The notes beneath the pieces are model-generated. The model searched no databases. It had not been told where the DNA came from and was given only the letters and a program-made list of their open reading frames with translations. A stretch of DNA of 64,000 nucleotides from Synechococcus sp. CCY 0621 (GTDB lineage Bacteria > Cyanobacteriota > Cyanobacteriia > PCC-6307 > Cyanobiaceae), in contig NZ_JAFKRH010000014.1 in NCBI RefSeq assembly GCF_019038465.1, forward strand, positions 124,001-188,000. The letters run 5' to 3'. Position 1 is the first letter of the stretch; each line of letters opens with the position of its first letter. Shown one piece after another: positions 18,904 through 29,223 of this stretch. A program made the position numbers and the translations under genes.

Positions 18904-19709
18904 TGCCCCTGCCCCGGACGCAGTTGCAGGGTCACTTCCTGGTCCACCCATTCCTCAAAAAGCTCCCGGGCCATCCGCTTCTGCATCTCGTCGTCGAAGC
19001 TGGCCGAGCGGAGGGTTTCCAGGCGCACCACCAGCCACCAGCGGTCGATGCGCAGGGGGGGATGCAGCTGCCCCGGGCGGCTGGTGCGCAGCAATTCGGC
19101 GAGGGAGGGGTGGGCCTGCAGCAACGGCACCGGACCCACCACCCCGCGCGTGGAGCGTTCGGGCCCCTTGGCGTAGGTGGCTGCCAGTTCGGCGAAATCG
19201 GCTTCCCCCTCGGCGATGCGCAGGTAGAGCTCGCGGGCCAGGGCCCCGTCCTCCACCCGCAGCAGGCTGTAGATCACCTGATCGAGCTGGTTCTTGCGGG
19301 CCAGGTAACGCTGCTCCGCGCGGTGCAGGAAATGCTCCTGGCAGTGGCGTTCGATCCTGGTGGGGAGCTCCGCTTGCCAGAGCACGTCGGCTTCCGAGAG
19401 TTCGTGCCGCTGCAGGTGGTTCTTCAGATCCTCGGCGGAGCGGAGGCCATGGCTGGCGCCCCAGGCCTGCTGGGCCTGCTGGCGCTCCTCCTCCGCCAGG
19501 GTCACCTTGGCCACGGCGGTGGCGATCACCGACTGGCGCAGCAGGGGCAGCAGCAACTGGTGACGGGCGAGCTGGCGACGCAGTCCCCCTGGGATTTCAG
19601 GCAGCGGCTCCACCTCCAACAGCACCGGTGGCCTGGAGGGGCGCACGGGCGGATCGAGACTGATGTCGTGGTCTAAGGGGTGGGCGACGGCCACAGGATC
19701 GGCTTTCAC
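18900..19709 (-). CDS. PpiC-type peptidyl-prolyl isomerase / secretion chaperone
   Basis: A roughly 269-residue SurA/PpiC-like protein. The N-terminal chaperone helices carry QSVIATAVAKVTLAEEE, and the parvulin domain has EGEADFAELAATYAKGPE, STRGVVGPVPL and RPGQLHPPLRI. There is no obvious signal peptide, and no ATG in a sensible position; GTG 19709 is the best guess, so the start is uncertain. Its stop overlaps the ABC ATG. Parvulins encoded with ABC/HlyD exporters are seen in cyanobacteria and are thought to fold or hold export substrates. Confidence 0.82.
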   Translation of the reverse strand: MKADPVAVAHPLDHDISLDPPVRPSRPPVLLEVEPLPEIPGGLRRQLARHQLLLPLLRQSVIATAVAKVTLAEEERQQAQQAWGASHGLRSAEDLKNHLQRHELSEADVLWQAELPTRIERHCQEHFLHRAEQRYLARKNQLDQVIYSLLRVEDGALARELYLRIAEGEADFAELAATYAKGPERSTRGVVGPVPLLQAHPSLAELLRTSRPGQLHPPLRIDRWWLVVRLETLRSASFDDEMQKRMARELFEEWVDQEVTLQLRPGQGQ

Positions 19710-19890
19710 GCAGGCATTCTGGGGCTCAACTTGCGATTCCAGTTGTATCAGTGGCGGTTGCGCTGCGTTCCAGCTCTGTGCCCACGACGACGAACAGGAT
19801 CCGTTGCCGTCGTCGCATGGCCCAACGGCAGACGAGCCCTTCCACTCGGGCCACTGATGACGGCGGGGACGCCGGAAGAGCGGAAACCAT

Positions 19891-21966
<2,076 letters not shown>

Positions 21967-22389
21967 TCAGGCGGCCGCCAGCCGGGTGATGCGATCCACC
22001 CGCCAGGCCTCCTCCACCTTCACGAAGGTGAAGTCGAGGGGGAGTTCCTCCTTGCCGTCGGTCTTGAGCTTGACCGTCAGGATCACCTGGCCCTCCTGCA
22101 GCCGCGGCCGGCCTGACTTGAGGTTGCGGTACTTGTTGAGCTGCAGCCCGGCCAGGAAGCGGATGAACTGCTGGCGGTTGACGTGGGAGCGATAGTTGCG
22201 GGTGGTGAGCAGGTAGGCCCCGTCCACCTGGCCGGAGGCCACCTGGGTGAAGAACTGCTTGATCAGCGGATTGATGCCCCGGGCGCTGAGCACCAGCCGG
22301 ACCGCCGAGATGGTCCAGTACAGAAGCAAGCCACCGGCTCCCGCCAGCAGGAGCTTGGTGCCGATGTCGCGGGCCAGTCCCCAGTCCAT
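21967..22389 (-). CDS. Small membrane-anchored NTF2-like protein
   Basis: A 140-residue protein: one N-terminal TM helix (about residues 11-32), then a region with predicted alpha-beta structure (QFFTQVASGQVDGAYLLT, QQFIRFLAGLQL, VILTVKLKTDGKEELPLDF) resembling NTF2/SnoaL-like or DUF4864-type folds. No catalytic motif is apparent. It sits just upstream of ligA on the same strand, 3 bp apart. ATG 22389 was chosen because it directly precedes the hydrophobic helix. The function is unknown. Confidence 0.72.
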   Translation of the reverse strand: MDWGLARDIGTKLLLAGAGGLLLYWTISAVRLVLSARGINPLIKQFFTQVASGQVDGAYLLTTRNYRSHVNRQQFIRFLAGLQLNKYRNLKSGRPRLQEGQVILTVKLKTDGKEELPLDFTFVKVEEAWRVDRITRLAAA

Positions 22390-22450
22390 GGTGTTCCCAT
22401 CCGTTCGCAGCGTTGCAGAGTCTGACGGACGACCCCACCAGAATGGGCCG

Positions 22451-22978
22451 ATGCCCCTGGAACCGCTGCTGCCCCTGTTCCACCGGCTCAATCGCGAACA
22501 CTTCGACGGCCAGCTCACCCGCGACGACAGGCCGCTGGTCGATGTGCGCTGGAGCGACGGCCGCCTCACCCGCACCGCCGGTTTCTACCGGCGGGGGCGT
22601 GACCTCTGCGAGATCGTTCTCTCCCGGCCCCTGCTGGAACCGTTGCCGCGGCAGGCCACCCTGGGCACCCTCTGCCACGAGATGATCCACGCCTGGGTGG
22701 ATCGGGTGCTGGTGGTGCGGGAGGTGCATGGCCCCCACTTCCGGGCCCGGATGGCGGCGATCAACCAGGCCCAGGATGGTTTTGAGGTGAGCCTGCGGCA
22801 CCGCTACCCCTTGCCGGTGGTTGCCAGCCGCTGGATCGCCTGCTGCCCGTGTTGCGGCAGTCGGACGCCCTACCAGCGCCGCCGGCAGGGCCTGGCCTGC
22901 CGCCACTGCTGCGAGCGCCTCCATGGCGGCCGCTGGGATGCGAGTTGTCTGCTGGTGTTCGAGCCCAACACCGCCTAG
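22451..22978 (+). CDS. SprT-like zinc metalloprotease
   Basis: A 175-residue SprT-like protein. The metalloprotease motif HEMIH is at residues 76-80 with a further His at 93-96 (HGPHF). A C-terminal zinc ribbon follows (CPCC around 132-135 and CRHCC around 150-154). The SprT/Spartan family degrades DNA-protein crosslinks in eukaryotes; the bacterial role is less clear. It is divergent from the ligA-linked gene, so a repair theme is possible but not proven. The start is ATG 22451, where the family-like sequence FHRLNREHFDGQL begins shortly after. Confidence 0.88.
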   Translation: MPLEPLLPLFHRLNREHFDGQLTRDDRPLVDVRWSDGRLTRTAGFYRRGRDLCEIVLSRPLLEPLPRQATLGTLCHEMIHAWVDRVLVVREVHGPHFRARMAAINQAQDGFEVSLRHRYPLPVVASRWIACCPCCGSRTPYQRRRQGLACRHCCERLHGGRWDASCLLVFEPNTA

Positions 22979-23106
22979 GTTCGCCGCAGGTGTTGGGGCC
23001 GATGGCAACGTTTCTGTGGACCCTGGAATGGGGCGGCTTCACCATTGCCCTGGTGGGGATGGGTCGGGAGCACTGGCTCTCCGGTCGGCGACGTTAAAAT
23101 GGTTTG

Positions 23107-23751
23107 ATGCCTACGACGGATCAGGGCTACGGCCACGAACGGGATTCCAGAGACCGTGATCCCCGAGAACGAGAGTCGCGTGAGCGAGAACCGTCCCGGC
23201 GGCCAAGGGGCGGCACCGACCCGCTGGATCAACGGGTCGACCGCTGGGTGACGGCTGGGCGCCAGTTCGTCGAGGGGGTGGCGGGCTCACGGCCTGGCGG
23301 CCGACCGGCGCCACGCAGTGCCGACCGCCGCCCCCCGCTGCGGCCCCGCATGGACGAGCTCGGCCGCTGGGTGGAGGGGCGACTCGACTGGCTTCTCGAT
23401 GACGGGGACGACTGGCGCGAACCGTGGCAGGAGTCCGAACGCACCACGCCTGTACCGCCGCCTCCGCAGCAGCAGCCCGCCCCTCCGGGCCCTCCGCGCC
23501 GCCAGGGGCTGGAGGCCGTTTCGCGCCGCGGCCGGTCCGGATCCGCCCCGTCCCAGCCGCCGGCTCCTGAACCCCGTCCCAGCACGTCTACCGCCAGCAC
23601 CGATGATGGCGACTGGCCCGATGACGCCAGCTTCACCCTGCCCCGGTGGCAACGTCCGCCGGGCGGCGAGCGTTCCGCCCCGCCGGAAGTTGTGGCCAAC
23701 CCACCAGCCGACGGCCGGCCCCTGCCGCGCTCCAGCCGCCGACGTGCCTGA
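23107..23751 (+). CDS. Uncharacterised Arg/Asp/Glu-rich disordered protein
   Basis: A 214-residue product. Residues about 11-36 alternate Arg with Asp/Glu/Ser (RDSRDRDPRERESRERE). A short helical block follows (DQRVDRWVTAGRQFVEG), then MDELGRWVEGRLDWLLDDG, and a Pro/Ser-rich tail. No family was recognised. The R-D/E dipeptide tract resembles RNA-binding low-complexity domains, but that is only an analogy. ATG 23107 is preceded by a TTG. The strong coding bias and conserved-looking central block suggest a real gene. Confidence 0.6.
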   Translation: MPTTDQGYGHERDSRDRDPRERESREREPSRRPRGGTDPLDQRVDRWVTAGRQFVEGVAGSRPGGRPAPRSADRRPPLRPRMDELGRWVEGRLDWLLDDGDDWREPWQESERTTPVPPPPQQQPAPPGPPRRQGLEAVSRRGRSGSAPSQPPAPEPRPSTSTASTDDGDWPDDASFTLPRWQRPPGGERSAPPEVVANPPADGRPLPRSSRRRA

Positions 23752-23809
23752 GCCATGGACACCGCCAGTTCGGGCCGGAGTGGGTTAGGAATACCTCGTC
23801 ATTGAGATC

Positions 23810-24340
23810 ATGTCGGCCATGAGCAGCCTGGTGGTTGTTGGGTTCCCGTCCGTGGCGGAAGCGGACCAGGTCCGGCGTCAATTGGTGGAGATCCAGAAGG
23901 AGGAACTGATCGCCCTGGAGGATGCGGTCGTGGTGGAAGCGGAGCCGGACGGCAAGGTCCGCCTGCACCAGTCGCTCAACCTCACCAAAGCGGGTGCCCT
24001 CGGCGGTGGCTTCTGGGGCACCCTCGTGGGCCTGCTGTTCCTCAACCCCCTGCTTGGGGCCGCCGTGGGGGCGGGTCTGGGGGCCGCTTCAGGCTCCCTG
24101 TCCGATCTGGGTATCAATGACGGCTTCATGCGCGAGGTGGGAGAAACACTGCCCCCCGGCAGTGCGGCTCTCTGCCTGCTGCTGCGTGATGCCACCCCCG
24201 ATCGGCTGATCGAGCGCCTGAGGGTTCACGCCCCCCACGCCAAGCTGCTGCGCACCAACCTCAGCACGACCGACGAGGACCGGCTGCGTCAGATGCTCGA
24301 GCAGGCGAGCAAGCAGGCCCAGGGACTGCGGTTGTCCTGA
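23810..24340 (+). CDS. DUF1269-family protein with glycine-zipper segment
   Basis: A 176-residue protein fitting DUF1269: an N-terminal beta-alpha domain (VVVGFPSVAEADQVRRQL), a glycine-rich membrane-interacting segment of about 35 residues (AGALGGGFWGTLVGLLFLNP onward), and a C-terminal region with ETLPPGSAALCLLL. Members are predicted membrane-associated proteins of unknown role. ATG 23819 is an alternative start nine bases later. The 3' end overlaps the opposite-strand gene at 24261-24779 by about 80 bp. Confidence 0.82.
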   Translation: MSAMSSLVVVGFPSVAEADQVRRQLVEIQKEELIALEDAVVVEAEPDGKVRLHQSLNLTKAGALGGGFWGTLVGLLFLNPLLGAAVGAGLGAASGSLSDLGINDGFMREVGETLPPGSAALCLLLRDATPDRLIERLRVHAPHAKLLRTNLSTTDEDRLRQMLEQASKQAQGLRLS

Positions 24341-24779
24341 GCTTCGGGTTGACCCGGAAGCTGCAGCCCCTCTGACGCAATTCCCTGTTGACCGGCTTCA
24401 CCAGGTCGCTGGGAACGTCATCGGCCATCTCCTCCGCGGAGATGCTGATCGACGGTGAGCCGTTCTGAAGAGCACTGAGCAGATCCGCCCAGAGGCTCAC
24501 CATCGTGCGCTGGGCCTGGGGCACCAGGCCCAGCCGTTCCAGGTGGGGGGCACATCCCTGACGCAGCCAGAGGCTGGAGTGGTGATGGCCGGGCTGGGGG
24601 CGCATGGCCAGGCCGGCCGCCAGGGCTTCGGGGGTGGGCTCGCCGCTGCTGCGGCGCAGGCCGGAGGCAACCAGCAGTTTCCCGGTGTGGACGGCAGAGA
24701 CGCCGTAGCGGCGGCCCAATTCGGTGAGGGTGAGCCAGTCGCCTCCCGGCGGGGTCTGGGCGCTGTGGCGGGCGGACAT
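24261..24779 (-). CDS. Hypothetical protein with winged-helix-like N-terminus
   Basis: A 172-residue open frame. Residues 14-60 (DWLTLTELGRRYGVSAVHTG) suggest a helix-turn-helix or winged-helix fold, followed by LWLRQGCAPHLERLGLVPQAQ. The final 25 residues are read antisense through the DUF1269 gene and look non-native, so the true functional end may be near 24345. No family was identified. The upstream gap 24780-24887 holds TTGACG with 17-nt spacing to AGGATT on the minus strand, a weak promoter candidate. Confidence 0.5.
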   Translation of the reverse strand: MSARHSAQTPPGGDWLTLTELGRRYGVSAVHTGKLLVASGLRRSSGEPTPEALAAGLAMRPQPGHHHSSLWLRQGCAPHLERLGLVPQAQRTMVSLWADLLSALQNGSPSISISAEEMADDVPSDLVKPVNRELRQRGCSFRVNPKLRTTAVPGPACSPARASDAAGPRRSC

Positions 24780-24887
24780 GGAGACGGAATCGAGTAACCG
24801 AATCCTGCCCGTGACCCCTGAAGCGTCAATTCGTCAACAGGAAACCGCCACATGGTGTTACCGAATTGATGAGACTTTACGAACAAT

Positions 24888-25469
24888 TCAGGTTTCGGCC
24901 GGGCCCAGCCAGCGCTCCAGCGCCGGGGAGAACACCTCCCTGATCACGGTGAGTTCCCTCCCCTGGCGAAAGAAGCGGTAGTGGCGGCTCCAGAAGGGGC
25001 CATCGCAGCCGAAACGCTCCCTCAGCCAGGGTTCCTGCACCTGGCCGAAACCATCCACCTCCCGGTACAGCTCCGCCCGTCCGGCCGAGAGGCTGCGCCA
25101 GATCGGCAGACGGCGATCCTGCAGATGGGCCTCCGCCTCGGCCTGGTTCCACCAGCTCTCCGCCCAGCCCAGGGCCTGGGGCCCACAGGTGAGCCATACC
25201 TGTCGCCGCAGCAGGGGCTCGGCCAGCTGGGCCACCTCCGCCGGAGCCCCTGGCGATCCCCCCGGTTCGGAGGCCATCGCGATCAGTTCGACCTCCACCG
25301 GAAGGCCCGTAAGCAGCTGCAGGTGCCGGGTCGGGCTGCCGTCACCGAGCAGCAGCAGCTTCCAGGGACCGGTGAGCTCCCGGCCGGCAGGGAGCTCCTG
25401 GCGTTCGGCGGCGCTGGCCTGCCACAGAAAGCCGGGAGAGGGCCACAGGCCGCCGGAGTCAGGGGTCAT
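24888..25469 (-). CDS. Chorismate lyase (DUF98 type)
   Basis: The 193-residue protein resembles cyanobacterial/plastid DUF98 chorismate lyases: LLLGDGSPTRHLQLLTG, LTCGPQALGWAESWWN, and IWRSLSAGRAELYREVDGFG. These enzymes split chorismate to pyruvate and 4-hydroxybenzoate, the ring precursor of plastoquinone, in the cytoplasm. The ATG is at 25469, and the gene is preceded by the PulC-like gene (34 bp gap), both on the minus strand. Nothing truncated. Confidence 0.85.
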   Translation of the reverse strand: MTPDSGGLWPSPGFLWQASAAERQELPAGRELTGPWKLLLLGDGSPTRHLQLLTGLPVEVELIAMASEPGGSPGAPAEVAQLAEPLLRRQVWLTCGPQALGWAESWWNQAEAEAHLQDRRLPIWRSLSAGRAELYREVDGFGQVQEPWLRERFGCDGPFWSRHYRFFRQGRELTVIREVFSPALERWLGPAET

Positions 25470-25503
25470 GGCGGGCTGGGGCTCGGGTCAGTCGCTGTTC
25501 GGG

Positions 25504-26361
25504 TCAGTAGCCGTTACTGATCGAGATGCGCCGGACCTCGCCGCCGCGCTCGATCAGGGCGGTATCGCCATCGGCGGAGCGGAGGCGCCAGCCGCTGCCA
25601 CCGATCGCTTCTCCGGTGTTGACGCTGGTGGAACTTCCCCCCATCTGGAAGATCGCCGAGGCAGGGCGTCCCGCGGAGCCCACGACACCGACCAGCTCCG
25701 GCACGGGGCCGCCCCCACCGACCGGGGCGGCGCTGCGCTCGGGGTAGGTTCCGCCGCCGCTGGCGGGGGGGGCTGCGGCGGCCAGTTTCGGGCTCACCGG
25801 CACCCGCAGGATCGGAGCCCTCGCCCCTTCCTGCTGGGGCAGCTGGGACAGCTGCTCGATCCAGGGTTCTTCCGGTGGAGGCGGGAGCTGGTCGCCAGAG
25901 AGGGGCAGCATGGGCTGCCCGCCGCTGACCAGGTTGGTGCCAGCCACGGCCCCGAGTGGGGCCGGATTGGCCGGCCCGAGGCTGCGTAAGCGTTCCACCA
26001 GCAACAGGCTGCGCTCCTGGGTGAGGGCCTGCTGCATGCGGCTGGAATGGGTCAGATACAGCACCGAGCTGGCCACGCTGATCATGCAGACCCCGCCCAT
26101 TGCCGTCAGCAGCAGGGTGTGGCGGTCGGGCCGGGTCGGGGCGGGGGCCGCTGAAGGGGATGCAGTGGCCGGGCGGCCCCGCAGCCGTCGAATGGGGGTG
26201 GCCACCGGCAGTGGTGGGGGCGGCTCGGCCTGGGCCGCCACATCGAGATCAATGGTGGCCTCGGGGTCGAAGACCCGGTTCATCATCTGCTCGGCCTTCA
26301 GCTCCCAGTAGGCACGGGAGGTGGGGATGCCGCGCAGGGGGCGCCGAGGGGAGGGGCTCAC
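25504..26361 (-). CDS. PulC/PilP-like bitopic membrane protein
   Basis: A 285-residue protein with a short N-terminal cytosolic segment, one TM helix at about 82-104, a Pro/Ala-rich periplasmic linker, and a C-terminal beta domain (VVGSAGRPASAIFQMGG; TGEAIGGSGWRLRSADGDTALIERGGEVRRISIS). The last part resembles the homology region of type II secretion GspC or pilus PilP proteins. The start GTG 26361 is uncertain, since the upstream reading frame extends to 26475 without a better start. It is likely in the same transcription unit as chorismate lyase. It may support pilus or secretion assembly. Confidence 0.6.
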   Translation of the reverse strand: MSPSPRRPLRGIPTSRAYWELKAEQMMNRVFDPEATIDLDVAAQAEPPPPLPVATPIRRLRGRPATASPSAAPAPTRPDRHTLLLTAMGGVCMISVASSVLYLTHSSRMQQALTQERSLLLVERLRSLGPANPAPLGAVAGTNLVSGGQPMLPLSGDQLPPPPEEPWIEQLSQLPQQEGARAPILRVPVSPKLAAAAPPASGGGTYPERSAAPVGGGGPVPELVGVVGSAGRPASAIFQMGGSSTSVNTGEAIGGSGWRLRSADGDTALIERGGEVRRISISNGY

Positions 26362-26386
26362 GTGCAGTCCTCGGCGAAGGCGTGCG

Positions 26387-28336
26387 TCACTGTAACGATG
26401 GTTCCGCGGTCTGACGAGGGCCCGGTGGCTCCCGGCGCCGCTCCAGTTCCAGCCAGAGCAGCAGGGCGTTGACATCGGCGGGACTGACGCCGGGAATCCG
26501 GGAGGCCTGCCCGAGGCTGCGGGGCTGGATGGCCGTCAGCTTCTCGCGGGCCTCCGCCGAGAGGGTGCCGATGCCGGCGTAGGCGATGCCGGCGGGGATG
26601 GCCCGGCCGAGCTGGCGCCGGACCCGCTCGATCTGCTGTTCCTGGCGGGCCAGGTAGCCGCTGTACTTGATGTCGATCTCGGCGCCATCGCGCACGTCGG
26701 TCGGCAGATCCGGGTCACAGAGCCCCAGCCGCACCAGGTCCTCGCCGTGCAGGCCCGGCCGGCGCAGCAGGTCAGCCAGGGTGATGGAGCCGTTGATGCC
26801 GGCGCCGGTGAGGGCGGCCACGGCACTGGCGGCCGGATCGGTGGCCTTGAGCCGCACCGTCTCCAGGCGTCGCTTTTCGGCATCCATGCCGGCCTGCTTC
26901 TGTTCGAACAGGCGCCAGCGCCGTTCATCGATCAGGCCCAGCTGGTGGCCGAGGGGGGTGAGGCGGCGATCGGCGTTGTCACCGCGCAGCACCAGCCGGT
27001 ACTCGCTGCGGCTGGTCAGCACCCGATAGGGCTCCTTCAGATCCTGGGTCACCAGGTCGTCCACCAGGGTGCCGATGTAGCTGCCCTCCCGGGGGAAATG
27101 CACAGGGTCCTGGCCCCCCAACAGCCGGGCGGCGTTCAACCCGGCCACCAGCCCCTGGGCGGCGGCCTCCTCGTAGCCGGTGGTGCCGTTGAGCTGACCG
27201 GCCGAGAACAGGCCCCGCACCCGTTTGGTCTCCAGGGTCGGCTCCAGCTGGGTGGCCGGCAGGATGTCGTAGTCGACGGCATAGGCGGGGCGCAGCATCA
27301 CGCAGGTCTCCAGCCCGGGCAGGGTGCGCAGCAGGGCCAGCTGCAGGGATTCGGGCAGGCCGGTGGAGAAGCCCTGGACATACAGCTCGGGCGTGTCGCG
27401 CCCTTCCGGTTCCAGGAAGATCTGGTGGCTGTCCTTGTCGGCGAAGCGCACGATCTTGTCCTCGATCGACGGGCAGTAGCGGGGCCCCTTGCTGTCGATG
27501 AAGCCCCCGTAGATGGGGGTGAGGTGCAGGTTGTCGCGGATCAGCTGGTGGGTGGCCGCCGTGGTGCGGGTGATGTGGCAGGCCATCTGCTCGCCGCTCA
27601 CCCGGGCGATGGGATCGAAGCTGAAGAAGCGATCGGCGGCGTCGCTGGGCTGCTCCTCGAGCCGGTCGAGGGCCACGCTGCGCCGGTCGACGCGGGCGGG
27701 GGTGCCGGTCTTGAGCCGGTCGGTGCGGAACCCCAGCGCCTCCAGGGCTTCGGTGAGGCCTTCGGCCGGTTGTTCGCCGGCCCGGCCCGCCGCCATCGAA
27801 CGGTTGCCCACCCAGATGCGCCCGCCCAGGAAGGTGCCGGTGGTAAGGATCACGGCGCCGGCGGCATAGACGCTGCCGAAGTAGGTGCTCACGCCGATCA
27901 CCCGTGCCCCGGCGGGATCGTTGGGATCCCCTTCCACTTCCAGCCCCGTCACCATGGCTTCACGCAGGGCCAGGTTGGGGGTGTGCTGCAGCAGCTGCAG
28001 CATCTGGCGGGCGTACTGGCGCTTGTCGGTCTGGGCCCGCAGCGCCCAGACGGCAGGGCCGCGGCTGGCGTTGAGCAGCCGTTTCTGCAGGGCGGTGGCA
28101 TCGGCCAGCCGGCCAATGACTCCGCCAAGGGCATCCACCTCATGCACCAGCTGGCTCTTGGCCGGACCGCCCACGGCCGGGTTGCAGGGCTGCCAGGCGA
28201 TGCGGTCGAGGTTGAGCGTGAACAGGGCGGTGGACACCCCGAGCCGGGCGGCGGTGAGGGCCGCCTCGCAGCCCGCATGGCCGCCGCCGACCACGATCAG
28301 GTCGAAACGTTCGGTGGGGGCTGCGCTCAGGGCCAT
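26387..28336 (-). CDS. mnmG: tRNA uridine-5-carboxymethylaminomethyl modification enzyme MnmG
   Basis: The FAD-dependent partner of MnmE, which modifies U34 in several tRNAs. At 649 residues it has the dinucleotide-binding motif [12 protein letters not shown] near residues 15-26, the conserved [12 protein letters not shown] segment and [11 protein letters not shown]. It also has [11 protein letters not shown], the [11 protein letters not shown] block, and a C-terminal [17 protein letters not shown] domain. It is full length, and the ATG at 28336 is well placed. Neighbours on the same strand are unrelated housekeeping genes. Confidence 0.97.
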   Translation of the reverse strand: MALSAAPTERFDLIVVGGGHAGCEAALTAARLGVSTALFTLNLDRIAWQPCNPAVGGPAKSQLVHEVDALGGVIGRLADATALQKRLLNASRGPAVWALRAQTDKRQYARQMLQLLQHTPNLALREAMVTGLEVEGDPNDPAGARVIGVSTYFGSVYAAGAVILTTGTFLGGRIWVGNRSMAAGRAGEQPAEGLTEALEALGFRTDRLKTGTPARVDRRSVALDRLEEQPSDAADRFFSFDPIARVSGEQMACHITRTTAATHQLIRDNLHLTPIYGGFIDSKGPRYCPSIEDKIVRFADKDSHQIFLEPEGRDTPELYVQGFSTGLPESLQLALLRTLPGLETCVMLRPAYAVDYDILPATQLEPTLETKRVRGLFSAGQLNGTTGYEEAAAQGLVAGLNAARLLGGQDPVHFPREGSYIGTLVDDLVTQDLKEPYRVLTSRSEYRLVLRGDNADRRLTPLGHQLGLIDERRWRLFEQKQAGMDAEKRRLETVRLKATDPAASAVAALTGAGINGSITLADLLRRPGLHGEDLVRLGLCDPDLPTDVRDGAEIDIKYSGYLARQEQQIERVRRQLGRAIPAGIAYAGIGTLSAEAREKLTAIQPRSLGQASRIPGVSPADVNALLLWLELERRREPPGPRQTAEPSLQ

Positions 28337-28387
28337 CCCTTGAATGTATGGCGTGGCAGGGGCCGGTGGGGGTGGCGAGGCGCCTGA

Positions 28388-29137
28388 TCAGCCTGGGTGA
28401 GCCGGCATGGACGCCGGTGGCTGCAGAGAGGCGGCGTAGGCGGGATCTTCGGTGCCGAACACCCGGTCCCAGAAGGTGAAATAGAGCCCGAAATGATGGC
28501 CGTGGCGCCGGTGGTGCAGGGAGTGGTGGGCGGGGCCGATCACCCAGCGCCCCAGCCAGTGGTGGGGAAAGCTCAGCGGCAGCACCTCCAGGCCCAGGTG
28601 GTTGACCACGGCCCACACCGTCATCGTGGTGAGCACAGCCAGCAGGGTGGCGAAATGCAGGGGAATCACCAGCACAACGGCGATCAGGAACAGGGCCTGA
28701 ACGACGGCTTCGAGGGGGTCGAAGGCGAAGGAAGTCCAGGGTGTGGGCTGGCGTGATCGGTGGTGGCCCCGGTGAAACAAGGGGAAGAGTTTCGGCTGGT
28801 GGAACAGCCGGTGGGTGGCGTAGAAATAGGCATCCTGCAGCACCAGCACGGCCACATAACTGAGCGGCAGGCTCCACCAGGTGTCGGAATGGATCTGGCC
28901 ATGCAGACGGGTCAGACCCTGCTCCTGCAACGTCATCACCAGGGCGGTGGCCAGGGAGAAGATGGCGGCGGAGAGGATGGACAGCTGGATGTCATTGAAA
29001 ACGGAGACCCGGGCCTCCTGACGCTGGTAGAGAAGCCAGTGGGCGAAGCCGGCCATGGCGAGATAGCGCGCCAGAATGATGGCGAAGAAGGCGAAAACGT
29101 AAAACCAGAAGGAATGATGCTGCACGGATATGTCCAT
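28388..29137 (-). CDS. Fatty acid hydroxylase / sterol desaturase family protein
   Basis: A 249-residue membrane di-iron enzyme with four or so TM helices and the family histidine clusters HRLFH, HRGHH and HHSLHH near the C-terminus. Such proteins in cyanobacteria act on carotenoids, fatty acids or other lipids; the substrate cannot be told from the motif. ATG 29137 is chosen because GGTGGAGA lies 8-9 bases upstream in the gene's direction. It sits downstream of dnaB on the minus strand and of two hairpins at 29171-29223. Confidence 0.85.
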   Translation of the reverse strand: MDISVQHHSFWFYVFAFFAIILARYLAMAGFAHWLLYQRQEARVSVFNDIQLSILSAAIFSLATALVMTLQEQGLTRLHGQIHSDTWWSLPLSYVAVLVLQDAYFYATHRLFHQPKLFPLFHRGHHRSRQPTPWTSFAFDPLEAVVQALFLIAVVLVIPLHFATLLAVLTTMTVWAVVNHLGLEVLPLSFPHHWLGRWVIGPAHHSLHHRRHGHHFGLYFTFWDRVFGTEDPAYAASLQPPASMPAHPG

Positions 29138-29170
29138 TAGATGATCTCCACCAGACCTTTCCACTGGAAC

Positions 29171-29223
29171 AGCCCCCATCAACCCTAGGGGGCTTTTCCC
29201 TGCCGGGATACGGCGGGTATCCC
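29171..29223. terminator. Two perfect hairpins after dnaB
   Basis: Stem AGCCCCC/GGGGGCT (29171-29177 with 29188-29194) is followed on the plus strand by TTTT. Stem GGGATAC/GTATCCC (29205-29211 with 29217-29223) overlaps the dnaB stop codon. Both flanking genes are on the minus strand, where no T-run follows the stems. They may act as a dnaB 3'-end or mRNA-stability structure, or stop antisense transcription. Confidence 0.45.

Noticed and set aside
23002-23097. 31-codon frame (MATFLWTLEWGGFTIALVGM start)
   Set aside because: Partly hydrophobic but too short, with no recognised family and no clear ribosome binding site.
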